From Siphonodentalium dalli (taxonomy: Eukaryota; Mollusca; Scaphopoda; Gadilida; Siphonodentaliidae), in assembly GCA_032622095.1 (NCBI GenBank), contig CP136061.1:264772077-264836076 (forward strand): a stretch of DNA of 64,000 nucleotides, read 5' to 3'. Below the pieces are notes generated by a model. That model worked only from the letters and a program-made list of their open reading frames with translations. It was not told the DNA's origin and ran no database searches. Shown piece by piece: positions 1 through 10,021 of the stretch (positions within the stretch are counted from its first letter, which is position 1; every line of letters begins with the position of its first letter). Both the position numbers and the translations under genes were made by a program.

Positions 1-100
1 TTTGTGATTTGCAACAACACGTAATGAGTTCTGAGCACACAGCTGCAGCTTGGCATGACAAGTGTACCACAATCCTACCTGGTAGGCAGCTTGTTTCATA
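1..100 (-). pseudogene. Inverted fragment of the repeat-associated gene seen at 657-1755
   Basis: Read on the minus strand this stretch matches the plus-strand segment around 1533-1700: both contain a run like GGATTGTGGTACACTTGTCA followed by the 'AAACTGTGTGTTCAGAACTCAT' type of sequence that encodes the ELIKC-like tail of the family. It is cut by the window edge, so only the overlap can be described. It shows that this repeat family is present here in both orientations. Confidence 0.45.
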
Positions 101-738
101 TGTCCCACACCACATATATATGACAGTAACACTTCTTAGTCTGTAGAGTAGAAACGTCATTAGTGACTGGGTGTAATCATTAAAAGTAGATACTATATCG
201 CAGGTACAATCATATCCACAAGAACGCCTCCATAAAATATCTTGCACTGAACATTTTTAGGTGGGTCCGATATATCTCCAATTGCTTCCCGGATACATCC
301 CAGCAAATCAGATTGTGTCCCCTTGAATTTACCTCCCGTTGATAAGGCGGGGGAAATAGCCGACTCTCATGAGAGAAAAACACGTCTGGTTCGGGGAGTT
401 CTAGCCATCTCGTTATTGTTGGTGAGCTCTCTGTTAAACCTATCAACCCTCCATTTCCTTTCAATTTGATGTTCTCCTGTTCCTGCACTTGATCGTTTGG
501 AATAGCGGAGAAGCGATTTCGGGTTTTTTGAACTGCCCAATGTTGTTCGAACACACTATTACAAGAAATAAAATATTGGAAGTATGTGCAAGATATTTGA
601 TGGAGGCGTTCTTGTGCATATAATTGTGCCTGCGATAGGATCTACATGTACTTTTAATGATTACACAGTCACCAATGAAGTTTCTACTCTACAAACTAAG
701 AAGTGTTAATGTCATGTGTGTTGTGTGGGATAGGTATT
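97..738. repeat. Imperfect inverted repeat, arms of about 140-165 bp
   Basis: The segment from about 97 to 262 is repeated in inverse orientation at about 575-738. Shared words include CTTCTTAGT/ACTAAGAAG, AATCATTAAAAGTA/TACTTTTAATGATTA and CAAGAACGCCTCCAT/ATGGAGGCGTTCTTG. Between the arms lies the minus-strand coding fragment 210-554. This looks like a head-to-head rearrangement of two copies of one repeat rather than a MITE, because the arms extend into former coding sequence. Confidence 0.6.
210..554 (-). pseudogene. N-terminal-side fragment of a repeat-associated PIN-like gene family
   Basis: A 114-residue open stretch on the minus strand. It contains ENIKLKGNGGLIGLTES, which resembles the 'EN..LKG.GG.IGLTE.P' motif of a large uncharacterised gene family repeated in invertebrate and fish genomes. 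That family later carries a VWD-x-Y...KRG segment and an EEADTRI...VDTDV segment like those on the plus strand at 657-1284. The open frame runs out on both sides without a recognisable start. I read it as a fragment separated from its partner by the inversion described at 97-738. The function of the family is unknown to me. Confidence 0.4.
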
Positions 739-1755
739 TTGAAGGCAGCACAAAAGGCAGCACTAATGAGAATCGTGGTATAGGTCTTGGACAAAAAGTT
801 GGTGGCCAAACTAAGATTCCAAAAAAAATGGAACGACTTCCTCCGTCATTCTGACAATAAGCTTGAACCTTTTGTATTCCTGACAATTAATGCATCAGAA
901 CATGATGATAAAGTGTTAAACATGACAGAATGTTCGTCAACTCTCAAAATAGCAAATTCTTCCTAGTAAATCTTGAGAAACTGTTGTCAGGAGGAAGCTG
1001 ATATTAGAATTGTGCCGCACATTATCCATGCGCTTTCTTGTGGGCTGACGACCATCCGTGTTCGGATTGTTGACACAGATGTCTTGGTAATGGTCATCGG
1101 TCTGTTTTCAAAGTTTACGGATGCTAACAGTGGTGGTGATACGTGTGTTTCTCTAGGAACAGGCAAAACTAAAACATTGTACCATGACAACAGCACATTT
1201 TCCGCTCTGGGCGATGACAATTGTTATCACTACCCAATTTTCATTCGATATCTGGTTTTGATACCACTTTGTTCTTCCATATAAAGGGCAAAAAAAGTTT
1301 CTGGATAGCATGGAAATATTATCCCGTTATCACAGATACATGTACATTTCTTCTATAGGCGAATCAACCTTTTATTCAACTAGATTCGTCCTCATATATT
1401 TTCAAAGAACTCGAACGTTTCATTACCATTAATTATAATAAAGGTTGTCAAAAGTTGCTGATAACGAGGCATATGAAGAGAATTCTCAAAAACTTGTCGC
1501 TCAAAAGGGGCCCTAATACAGCATATGAAATGAGCCATATACCAGGCAGGATTGTGGTACACTTGTCATGACATAACAATTCCAATACATGGCCCGCATG
1601 ACTGGGAATGGACAGTTGAAGATCATGGATGTAAACCATTGTGGACTACGTTACCAGAAGCTGCAGCTGTGTGTTCAGAACTCATCAAGTGTTGTTGCAA
1701 ATCCCAAACTTGTAACAGGTGCAAATGTGCAATATCTGATTTACCATGCACATAA
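657..1755 (+). pseudogene. Broken copy of a repeat-associated family with VWDxY, EEADTRI-like and Cys-rich tail motifs
   Basis: Three pieces in different frames follow family order. About 715-850 encodes VWDRYFEGSTKGST...NRGIG. About 985-1130 encodes QEEADIRIVPHIIHALSCG, then VRIVDTDVLVMVIG, the acidic pattern of a PIN-like nuclease fold. About 1590-1755 encodes GPHDWEWTVEDHG, WTTLPEAAA, then ELIKCCCKSQTC with a CKC pair, the Cys-rich tail. Stops and frameshifts separate the pieces, so no intact product is possible. Family assignment is from recalled motifs. The copy number of such genes in mollusc genomes suggests spread by transposition, but nothing here shows the mechanism. Confidence 0.5.
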
Positions 1756-1759
1756 TTAT

Positions 1760-2089
1760 GCAGTTGTAATTGTGATATTAAGAATGCCTAAAATATTTGT
1801 TCAATGTATCAACATTGTCACCGGTGATTATAACATGACAATCTATGAGTCGCTATATATCCGCTGGTATGATCAGACTTTGCACATTATAGTTATACAG
1901 GTACAACATAACAAAAGTGAATTTAAGAACAGAGTATAAACAAAGATAGACCATCTTTATGTTATGTGTATTATTGATAGACAAATTAAAGTTGTGATCT
2001 GAACTACATGTCTATATATACCCCCTCTTGTATGCTACATTTGTAAATTATATAAGTCAACACCTTCAAATTATTTATGGTATAATATA
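1760..2089. other. Gene-free AT-rich stretch
   Basis: I see no coding pattern, hairpin or repeat in this interval apart from general AT richness. Confidence 0.5.
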
Positions 2090-3115
2090 TTTTTAGAATT
2101 TTATTCTATTTCACCAAGACATGACATGTATACACCTTTAAATGTGTTGTATTCGACAGTCATTTTCGAAACTTTCAAGGCCGCATGTGGTATACGATGT
2201 TGGGAAATGTTTGAGAAATTGCCCATATATTGGTTGAAAATATTTGAAATGATGGTTATTTTACCATAAAATATAGCTGTTATTAGGCATACAATTGTAA
2301 ATTTAAACAGTATACTGTCAATGAGATTGTTACATAACAATATATGACTAATTGTCATCGACAAACTCACTTTATAAGATTTAACCAAAGATTTATTGAA
2401 TTATTACAACCAATTCACATTTTCGTGAATTTTGGGGTGAGGGGTAACATAAACCAAATTTTCTGAAACGTTGTTACATATTAACCACAGAAAATGTATT
2501 CATTGTTTTCAGTATATATGTCCAAAACATTTAAGACCAAATATTTTGAACTATCGCAAATATCCTATGTGTAAATGACCATTTATTGGACCAAAATATT
2601 TGAAATGAAGAGGATTTTCTTACCAAATTGCATATTTTAGTCGAAAAAGTTGTAAATTTCAACTTTGGTCATTGTGTGTGTAATTGCAATTACAGTATTT
2701 AGAAATGTGATCGAATAGTGTCCTTTATAGATTATCATCCATGTTCTATCGGATGTTTATCACATCAAAAATAAATTCATGATTTTGGGGTGAGGGGTAA
2801 CATAATCCAAAATGTATAAAATATGGTTACGAATTTGTCCTAGATGTTGTATATTTTGTTTGCAGTATTCATTTCTGAAATTTTTAAGATCTTAACCTTT
2901 GATCTACACTGAAACATTTTTGAGAAAGTGTCTGTTTATTATTCCGAAATAATTGAAACGAGAATGATTTTATGACAAAATTTCATGCTTTTGGTCCAAA
3001 AAGTGATAATTTTCAAATTTGGTCAGCCTGGATTGCTAATATCTTCAAAATATGACAATGCCGGATGGAATTACGCCTTTATTATGCATTTGCCTTAAAT
3101 TGTATACCAGTTGGA
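2090..3115. repeat. Three degenerate tandem units of about 350 bp
   Basis: Two units share GGGGTGAGGGGTAACATAA (near 2433 and 2788), then TTTTCAGTAT or TTTGCAGTAT, then a block ending in TTTCAAATTTGGTCA or TTTCAACTTTGGTCA. A third, more diverged unit at about 2100-2330 keeps the 'TTGGTTGAAAATATTTGAAATGA...TTTTACCATAAAAT...TTGTAAATTT' order. The units are too diverged for a young satellite. No coding potential is apparent. Confidence 0.55.
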
Positions 3116-3322
3116 ACGTCATGGTGAAATAATGATTGAATTTGGCCGCCATCTTGGATTTATACTGGAAACAAGGGTTATTATTGATCAGAAACCTGTT
3201 TCTAGTTCACTTTCTGAAAGAGCACACCTAACTTGACATAATATAAAAAAATGGCACTTTTGGCCAGTCCGTTCCAATATGACAAAATTTTGTCGCTAAG
3301 TCACTACACTATGTCAGGTTAA

Positions 3323-3967
3323 AGGGGTACTGTACACAGAGATTGGCATTTTATTTTTTTACTCCCATTGAAATAACTTTCAAGTTAGATTGTGTTCGTG
3401 TTATATGAGTTTCGTATAAACCTAATTTAGCGAAGAAAATATTGATCTTGGAAAGAAAAATATTACGATTTCAAAGTACGCGCCATGTTTTTGACCTTCA
3501 CCGGAGAAGACGCGGGTCTCAGGAAGAACCGGAAGTTTATTGCTCACAGCTTCGATTGATGCATTCAATCTCTTCCGTCGAACAATCTCACTCCCTATAA
3601 AAGTATTTGACGCTTTATGACTCTTGTTTCTTTCTCCTTTTTCCCGAATCGGTTATAACGGGCCTTCCTTTTGCAGGTAACATGTTTTGTTTGCAACTCA
3701 ATAATGTTCGCGAACGGTCGTCAATAAAAGACACGCAGCAGATGCGATTTCAAGAACGGTAACTCGTAATGGCATAATTCGCCATTTTATGACTCCAGCC
3801 ATAAATGAATTTATATTAAATAATTCAATTTTACTTTTACGATAGCCTGTTAACCGGAACGTTTTGAGTAGACATCGTCGACTCAAATTAGTTATTTTAT
3901 AATATAATATTCATATTAGATCGCTATTGTCACCGGGAATTTATTGAAATTGGTGTACAGTACCCCT
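3323..3967. mobile_element. TTAA-flanked MITE, 645 bp
   Basis: The left end reads TTAA then AGGGGTACTGTACAC; the right end is the exact complement, GTGTACAGTACCCCT then TTAA. The 15-bp terminal inverted repeats and the TTAA duplication (3319-3322 and 3968-3971) indicate a non-autonomous DNA transposon, with TTAA specificity as in piggyBac-type elements. The interior has no open reading frame with transposase features. The termini resemble the TTAA-AGGTACTC elements at 4354 and 61950 in starting with AGG and containing GTAC, so the families may share a mobilising enzyme; that link is an inference. Confidence 0.8.
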
Positions 3968-4128
3968 TTAAGTGACCACACACCTAGCAGACAGAAATGC
4001 CAGAGTAATGCATTGGCACGTTGGCCAACAAGGACTTATAGAAAGTCAACCGAGGAGATTAATGCAACGCAAAAACGACTTAACTAACCCTTTCATGCCG
4101 CTGGTGCAACATTAAAGATCATGTGCCA

Positions 4129-4190
4129 GTGCATTCTTTTATATCTGCGAGTCTCCCATTGGGAGCCTCACATATATAAGAGAATGCACT
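4129..4190. repeat. Short hairpin MITE (GCATTCTCTTATATATGCGAG family)
   Basis: AGTGCATTCTTTTATAT pairs with ATATATAAGAGAATGCACT across a short loop. Related hairpins are at 30693-30758, 43083-44163 (interrupted), 59244-59308 and 59338-59385. Confidence 0.7.
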
Positions 4191-4353
4191 CGCTTACACC
4201 AATATCTACAAGAGCGTACCGGTCATACTTCCTTTCTGACTGTCACCGACTGGGTACTAGTCTGTGGTTTCTATATTTAGCGCGGGGTTTTCCAGCGAAA
4301 ACCGATCGCACGAAAGTCAAACGTTAAGAACAATCCCCGCACTAAAAACTTAA

Positions 4354-4769
4354 AGGTACTCAATCCGATTCGATGGTCCCCATATCATCAGATTCCAACA
4401 ACAACAATATTTTTTTAAATGCCGCTTCAGTTATCAGAATCGATTAATTGCCCAAAAGTAATTCTAACCACAGTCAACTATAGTATAAAATTGCCCAAAA
4501 TATGTTATTTATCAACGTTTTGTTCAACGAAATTTTGCCGGTTTGTAAAATATCTGCCACTTCCTCCGCAATTTGGTCCGAGACTGCCATCTCGTCGTCT
4601 TTTACTGGGCCACTAAATATTCCAGGTGGGGAAAGATAATAGATTTCAAAAATCGATATTTGATCACTCTGAACTCTGGTGGGTGGGTTCCTCGACTCGA
4701 ATCAAATATTTTTTACCCCCGAAGCCAAATAAATAGTAATTGAGGGGCGCTTAATCGGATTCAGTACCT
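4354..4769. mobile_element. TTAA-flanked MITE, 416 bp
   Basis: Begins AGGTACTCAATCCGAT after TTAA (4350-4353) and ends ATCGGATTCAGTACCT before TTAA (4770-4773). A full-length relative lies at 61950-62428, and end fragments lie at 7830-7972 (inverted) and 29763-29880. The shared interior contains a 'TCGACTCGAATCAAATATTT' stretch. It encodes no protein I recognise, so it is presumably moved in trans. Confidence 0.8.
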
Positions 4770-5213
4770 TTAAACTTTAAAGACATAACGGAGAATTAGA
4801 GCGTTTTTTCTTGACAATTTCGCAAACTACTCGTCAAAATTGCAGCAAATTAGAACCCGTGTGTTTGACTTGCTACACGTGTTGTCGTGACATTAGAGAC
4901 CTTTCGCATCCTCACGTTTACGATTACGAATACGGATAGCTATTCGTAGTCGTAAGTCTATCCTTATGGCCAAAAAGTCCTTTCGCAAAACGATTACGCG
5001 TAAGAGTTTTGACGAACACGTACGATCTTTATTTCGTACCACTTTTACAACTCAAAGCGTGTGTTTGGTATACAGTCCCTTAATACTTATCGTCTCATAT
5101 GCAACAATGCGATAATCATGACATGTTAATTTTGTCAATAATTCGACCAGTCACAACGTACGACCCGGGATTCTCGTGATATATTGTGGCAATACAGGTA
5201 TAAATGCCAGGTC

Positions 5214-6177
5214 ATACAAGATACAAGATTTTATTGCAATAACACCTCAATGGGCAGTTGCAAGCATATAACATATAATCTAAAACATAGATATACAATA
5301 ATAGCATGAATTAAATAAAACCCGACTAAGTCAAAATTTATATTCAGTATACTCACTCACAAGTTGTTCTTATAACTATTATACACTTGATAAAATCTGC
5401 CGTTTTTCAAAGAAGGACCGGATCATGTCGCATATGATATTTATGGTATCAATGTGCCTATTTTCCATTATATAATTAAATTTATTGTCTTCTGTCATTC
5501 TGTGGAAATCGGTTATATACTCGCCTATTGCTGCGAAACAACTAATGCGAATGTTTTCGTATGACGGACAATTCATAACAAAGTGTGATTCGGTCTCAAC
5601 CGAGTTTGTTCTACAGGCAGGACATATTCTATCCTCTATATCTGACGGGGGCTGTTTGTGTCTTCCCTTCTCAATCTCAAGCTTGTGATTACTTACGCGT
5701 AACCTTGTGAAGAGAGTTCTCGCGTCAGCAGATTTGGTATTGGTAATATACGGTTCCACCTCATATCTGCGTTTGAAAATGCGATACGTTCTTAGTTTAT
5801 TACCACCGACTGATCTCGTATCATCAAAAACGTCCTTCACAAAACAGTTAATGTGATCTATTTTCAGCTTTTTTATCAGTTCTTGTTCTTGAATTCCACT
5901 CGACTGACTGTCTTCGGCAATATCGATTCCAAACTTCTGCAGTAATACATTCCACGATTCCGTGGATAATTTCGAATTAGTTGATTCCGATATTATTACA
6001 AGGTCATCTGCGAATAAAAGATAACTGATCGGCCGATTATTTAGAATAACGGGATTGCAAGTCGAGTCAAATGAATACCTTAGGTCATCAATATACATTT
6101 TAAACAGCGTGGGTGAAATTGAACAGCCTTGTCTTTTGTGTTCTCTTCCTCTATTCGGAACATCTCCCAGCCATACT
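5214..6177 (-). pseudogene. Truncated LINE ORF2 fragment (RT end plus C-terminal CCHC)
   Basis: On the minus strand a GCSISPTLFKMYIDDL segment and a LLFADDLVI motif (the reverse transcriptase catalytic FADD) are followed by a deletion and then the C-terminal region with CPACRTNSVETESHFVMNC, a C-x2-C-x9-H-x4-C motif. The LINE at 25684-29162 ends with the same arrangement, CTLC...YHFILEC, so both belong to one clade. The 3' end near 5214-5235 carries a short TCTTGTA-type tail with an AATAAAA upstream on the minus strand, as expected for a LINE terminus. Endonuclease and the first half of RT are missing, so it is a dead 5'-truncated, internally deleted copy. Confidence 0.75.
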
Positions 6178-6427
6178 TGAGGCCCCCACCCCCACCCCCC
6201 CCCCCCGTGGAATACGGAATACCAATTAACACAGATGGTGGAATACGGAATACCAGTTAACAGCCATATGGAATACATAAAAATATATGAAAATTCCATT
6301 TTTTGGAAGTCGGCGTACCTGTATTTTTGGAATACCGAATACATCCTAACAGAGGGCCGGAATACGGCGTACCGCATAACAGGGCATGGAATACGGCGTA
6401 CGAAAAGAGGGGGTGGGGGCCTCATAC
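6178..6427. mobile_element. Small inverted-repeat insertion with C-rich ends and internal GGAATACGG repeats
   Basis: It starts TGAGGCCCCCACCCCCACC and ends GGGGGTGGGGGCCTCA, giving terminal inverted repeats of about 15 bp. The interior repeats variants of GGAATACGGAATACC and GTTAACA. It interrupts the LINE fragment; the reading frame from the LINE runs into it by chance. The long C run (about 6190-6204) may be length-variable. Confidence 0.5.
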
Positions 6428-6499
6428 TTCACAACCATACAACATTACTGCTCCTGCGATTTTAACGTTTTGCCAGTTACATTACTGGTTGGGGATTAT

Positions 6500-6735
6500 A
6501 ATTGAATAACATGTACTATTGTAATTTAGCGGGAAGCTCGTGATTCACGGCGACGAGTACAGTGATTGACAATCTAAACAACATATTGAATAACATGTAC
6601 TATTGTATTATATTGTGTACTATCTTGCCCATAATAATCACTCAAAACTCCTCATGCATCGCGCACTATATACTGTATTTAGAATAACATGTAAACCATT
6701 TAACATGTTATTCTAAATACAGACTCTACGAGAGA
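6500..6735. repeat. Direct repeat copy A
   Basis: This segment is repeated almost exactly at 7245-7492. Shared words include TTTAGCGGGAAGCTCGTGAT, CGAGTACAGTGATTG and TACAGACTCTACGAGAGAGA. It also contains ATTTAGAATAACATGT and its complement as a short internal palindrome. The GCGGGAAGCTCGTGATTCACG part recurs at 29301, just beyond the LINE 3' end. A 3' subset recurs at 8165-8225 and 8390-8455. I suspect these are non-coding parts of the local LINE family. Confidence 0.65.
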
Positions 6736-7244
6736 GATATATAAGGATTAACTGTCATGTGGACTGTTTTTATGGAGATGTAACGGTGAGGTAAGTGGAC
6801 ATAACTTGTGTAAAACCCGAAGGGTTTTACATACAAGTTATGTCCACTTACCTCACCGTTACATCTCCATAAAAATAGTCCACATGACAGTTAATCCTTA
6901 TATTTATATACATTTAGCGAGAAAGCCACTTTTGTAAATATATTTAAATCGAAAAGTGTATCGTGACAAGATCAGCCCAAAATACCCAATGGCATCCTTG
7001 CCAAAAGTTAATAGGAACAATTTCTCTTCATATTGAAACCCGATGATGTATTAAGTCAATCCTGCGCGGGTCCAAATGCGCCCAAAACATTACGCGTTCG
7101 TCTTTCCAAACCTAATGACGTATCGATGGTGTTATTAGCTTGGTGTTATGAGGCGTTGGGCATTCACCGAGAAATAACTGCAACTAGCCACGTGGGCGCC
7201 GACCAATCAGAATGCTGGATTTAGTGATGACAACAATTAGTGTG
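6736..7244. mobile_element. Repeat element with a palindromic head, copy 1
   Basis: The first about 160 bp form a near-perfect palindrome: TATAAGGATTAACTGTCATG pairs with CATGACAGTTAATCCTTATA around the loop near ACCCGAAGGGTT. A unique about 340-bp body ending GTGTGTAAATATA follows. A second copy at 38163-38688 has the same head and body in the same order, so this is a dispersed element and not a local rearrangement. It separates direct repeats A and B. No protein-coding capacity. Confidence 0.75.
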
Positions 7245-7492
7245 TAAATATAATTGAATAACATGTACTATTGTAATTTAGCGGGAAGCTCGTGATTCAC
7301 GACGACGAGTACAGTGATTGACAATCTAAACAACATATTGAATAACATGTACTATTGTATTATATTGTGTACTATCTTGCCCATAATAATCACTCAAAAC
7401 TCCTCATGCATTGCGCACTATATACTGTATTTAGAATAACATGTAAACCATTTAACATGTTATTCTAAATACAGACTCTACGAGAGAGATAT
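7245..7492. repeat. Direct repeat copy B
   Basis: Near-identical to 6500-6735, with only scattered substitutions (for example CACGACGACGAG against CACGGCGACGAG). The pair flanks the palindromic-head element, which may have inserted after or during a tandem duplication. Confidence 0.65.
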
Positions 7493-8544
7493 ATAAAAAC
7501 CAACTTCTACCGAAAACCGAATATTATTAAAGTGGTCATATGTGGTGAAATTCAGTTCGTTGTTAGCATGGATGACCAGATAGACGTTATGCTGATGGGG
7601 AAGAGGGGTTCCTGAATTTGGACCTCACATCAATCACGACGCCATCGTTCAAGCCCCTTCAAGTCCGCGATTTGATTTCAATGCGATTTCGGCTTCACCT
7701 CTTTGGGTTTAGGAAATCCGACATAAGGTTGATGAGCTCGCTGATGTGCATCACTTCTGATTTGTTACTACCAAATCGAAACAAAGTCGCCACGGTAGAA
7801 GCGATGTGCATCAAGTTGCTTTTTTGTCAGATATTTGACAAACCGGCAAAATTTCGTGGAACAAAATGTTGATAAATAACAGGTTTTGGGCAATTTTATG
7901 ATATAGTTGACTGTGGTTAGCATTAATTTTGAGCAATTAATCGATTCTGATAACAGAAGCGGCATTTAAAAAAAAACTGCTGATCTATATGGTGATGTCG
8001 GTGGGTGTGCCAAATATTCTTTTAGTTACGGTTCGGGAACAGAAATAACTACTTACCAGTTGAATCGGGATCTAGGGTAGGTTCAGATTACTTAGAAAGA
8101 AAGAGTACTTTATGTAACTTCGTACTCGGTTATGAATTCCATGTAATTTTAAAATGCCCTGCATTACAGACTCTACGAGAGAGATATATAAAACCCAACT
8201 TCTACCGAAAACCGAATATTATTAAATTGAATGAACTATTCAATTCGGGAAAGAGGAAGAGAACACAAAATCATTCACTATTCATTAATAGGGTTATGCC
8301 ATTCTTTATGCTCTCCGGAGGCATTCTATAACTGCACACGTTAGGACACCACCATGGGTTGTTGAATTAAATAATTGTTGAATTTCACTATATATTGTGT
8401 ACTATCTTGCCCATAATAATCACTCAATACTCCTCATGCATCGCGCACTATATACTGTATTTTTGGCGACTGGTTTCATAGTGCACTCCTCTTACTGTAA
8501 AGTTTTGTGTCACAGCCAGCGATGGCATCATACGAGCATTATAT
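7493..8544. repeat. Gene-free stretch holding fragments of local repeats
   Basis: It holds an inverted partial copy of the TTAA MITE of 4354-4769 (7830-7972, sharing the complement of CCGCTTCAGTTATCAGAATC), a copy of the CAGACTCTACGAGAGAGATA segment (8167) and a copy of the TTGTGTACTATCTTGCCCAT segment (8396). I see no gene. Confidence 0.55.
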
Positions 8545-8853
8545 ATGCTGAAATCCTCGCCGTTCTCTATAAGTGAACAGTTCCCGGAAAATATCAACGA
8601 GGAGAGGAAACAGTTGATCCCAGTTATGAAAGAATTAAAACATGCTGGTAAAAAAGTGAAGCTGGTGAAGAATAAGCTGTATGTGGAAAACGAGCTGTAC
8701 GTACCCAGCAAGTCTGATTCAGTGTTTCCTTCAGATGAAGGTATGCCACATGATGTCGGTACCCCAAAGCCACGGGACCCACCGAAACCCGAGAAGCGAC
8801 GGGACCCACCGAAACCAGAGAAGCGACGGCGCTTGAATTCCAGCCCGCGCTAG
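8545..8853 (+). pseudogene. C-terminal part of a LINE ORF1-like protein
   Basis: A 102-residue frame reads FPENINEERKQLIPVMKELK then GKKVKLVKNKLYVENELY, which resembles the C-terminal domain of LINE ORF1 proteins ('..R+.L.P.++.A+..GKK..L+.DKL..'). A basic proline-rich tail with two copies of PPKPEKRR follows, then a stop 5 bases before the Polinton target duplication. The upstream coiled-coil and RRM parts are absent, so the copy is 5'-truncated or diverged. ORF2 of the same LINE resumes on the other side of the Polinton at 25684. Confidence 0.6.
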
Positions 8854-8858
8854 GACAT

Positions 8859-8864
8859 TCCAGG
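8859..8864. repeat. Left target site duplication TCCAGG
   Basis: TCCAGG immediately precedes the Polinton terminus AGTAGTAATG and is repeated at 25590-25595 directly after the other terminus. Six-base duplications are diagnostic for Maverick/Polinton insertion. Confidence 0.9.
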
Positions 8865-9173
8865 AGTAGTAATGGGGGCCACTATGGCCCAGTACCCCCC
8901 AGTGGGGGCCACTATGGCCCAGTACCCCCCAGTGGGGGCCACTATGGCCCAGTACCCCCCAGTGGGGGCCACTATGGCCCAGTATCGAATACTGGACCAT
9001 CTATGACCATAGATGGTCCAGTATTCGATACTGGGCCATAGTGGCCCCCACTGGGGGGTACTGGGCCATAGTGGCCCCCACTGGGGGGTACTGGGCCATA
9101 GTCACCCCCTGAGGATAGATGTTCCTGTCATTGATGTGACATTTCTGATCGAAAAAATGAAAATGGACTTAGA
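8865..9173. repeat. Left terminal inverted repeat with 30-bp tandem units and an internal palindrome
   Basis: Inward from the tip there are about four 30-bp units (GGGGGCCACTATGGCCCAGT plus ACCCCCCAGT). A palindromic centre follows near 9003 (ATAGATGGTCCAGTATTCGA and its complement). Then come about three units in the opposite orientation and a unique part ending GAAAATGGACTTAGA. The unique part and tip match the right repeat. The array is symmetrical about its own centre, so each end can fold on itself as well as pair with the other. Confidence 0.85.
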
Positions 9174-9547
9174 CATTTTTTCATTACTATTTTAAAGTTT
9201 GTATAATTCTGACCAGAGATGACACATCGACACGAACAGAATCAATTGGTGGGGATCCTACAGTGAAAATGATTTTGTTGAAATTTATCATTTATTTTTC
9301 AAAAACAAGAACAAGAACAATGAACAATAATATATTATTATACATCAATAATATTAACAAAGAACAATAATTTATGTACAAAACAAGGTCTCAGATTTGA
9401 AGAAACTTAATTGAACATCCTACAACATCCTACGCTGAATCAATAACAAAAGAGTCTATTTTGTGGAGTTGTTGACACATTCGTTGTTATCTGGTCGTCG
9501 TCTTCTTTGCGTTGTATGTATATCAGCCGTCGATGTCCTGGTGAAGT
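9174..9547. other. Gene-free AT-rich subterminal region of the Polinton
   Basis: Lies between the left inverted repeat and the protease stop codon. It has A-rich runs (ACAAGAACAAGAACAATGAA near 9307). No coding frame, and no histone-type stem-loop, which matters because four genes at the other end have one. Confidence 0.5.
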
Positions 9548-10021
9548 TTAATTCAACAGCAAATTTGCTTTTCTGTATAATCGACCATAGTGCTTTCCAA
9601 ACCATCGAACTATTGTTCTGTCATTCTTGAAGAAATCCCGAGAATTGAATAATCTTTTCATCCTCTTTCCTTTCATCATGTGGTGGAGTGCGAATATACA
9701 ATATAATCCACACACATTTGTCGCACGATGTTGATATCGTGTTGTATTCATAGTCCATGCTGATGAGTTCCTTTTTATGAATGGTAACATATATCGTCTC
9801 GGTGGTGGTAGTCCAAATGAGTCGAAGTATACAGCTGATCTTCCCTTGAATAACATCAATGTCCAGTGTTCTCCTGGCTGATCCGATGAGTGCGTGTTCA
9901 CAATATATGCTTGAATATGCTGTGGTTTCTTCTCTGGTAACAGATCTCTAGCACAAACATGTGTGTTAAGTTTACACAACCAGGAATTGTCCAGAATATA
10001 TTGAAGTTCAGCTGTCTGCAT
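9548..10021 (-). CDS. PRO: Adenain-like cysteine protease (Polinton PRO)
   Basis: A 157-residue protein of the adenovirus-protease (C5) type, which matures capsid precursors in adenoviruses and is a core Polinton gene. The expected catalytic pattern is present: His52 in GEHWTLMLF, Asp67 in YFDSFG and Cys104 in NVCGLYCIF, with Gln97 upstream of the cysteine as a candidate oxyanion residue. A basic C-terminus follows. The frame is intact, starts at an ATG and overlaps the upstream gene by 14 bp, suggesting a compact late transcription block. Likely substrates are the neighbouring pVI/pX-like and RGG proteins; I infer this only from adenovirus biology. Confidence 0.9.
   Translation of the reverse strand: MQTAELQYILDNSWLCKLNTHVCARDLLPEKKPQHIQAYIVNTHSSDQPGEHWTLMLFKGRSAVYFDSFGLPPPRRYMLPFIKRNSSAWTMNTTRYQHRATNVCGLYCIFALHHMMKGKRMKRLFNSRDFFKNDRTIVRWFGKHYGRLYRKANLLLN

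Noticed and set aside
6235-6509. Frames through the GGAATACGG repeats
   Set aside because: Repeat-derived, short and interrupting a LINE; no protein similarity.
6500-7492. Direct repeats A and B as LTRs of a retrotransposon
   Set aside because: No TG...CA ends, primer-binding site or gag/pol between them; the interior is the palindromic-head element, which exists elsewhere without them.
8731-9195. Open frames in the left terminal repeat giving repeated VLGHSGPHWG or APTGGYWAIV peptides
   Set aside because: They are products of the 30-bp tandem units (10 codons each), present on both strands and in both terminal repeats; no start context or independent support.
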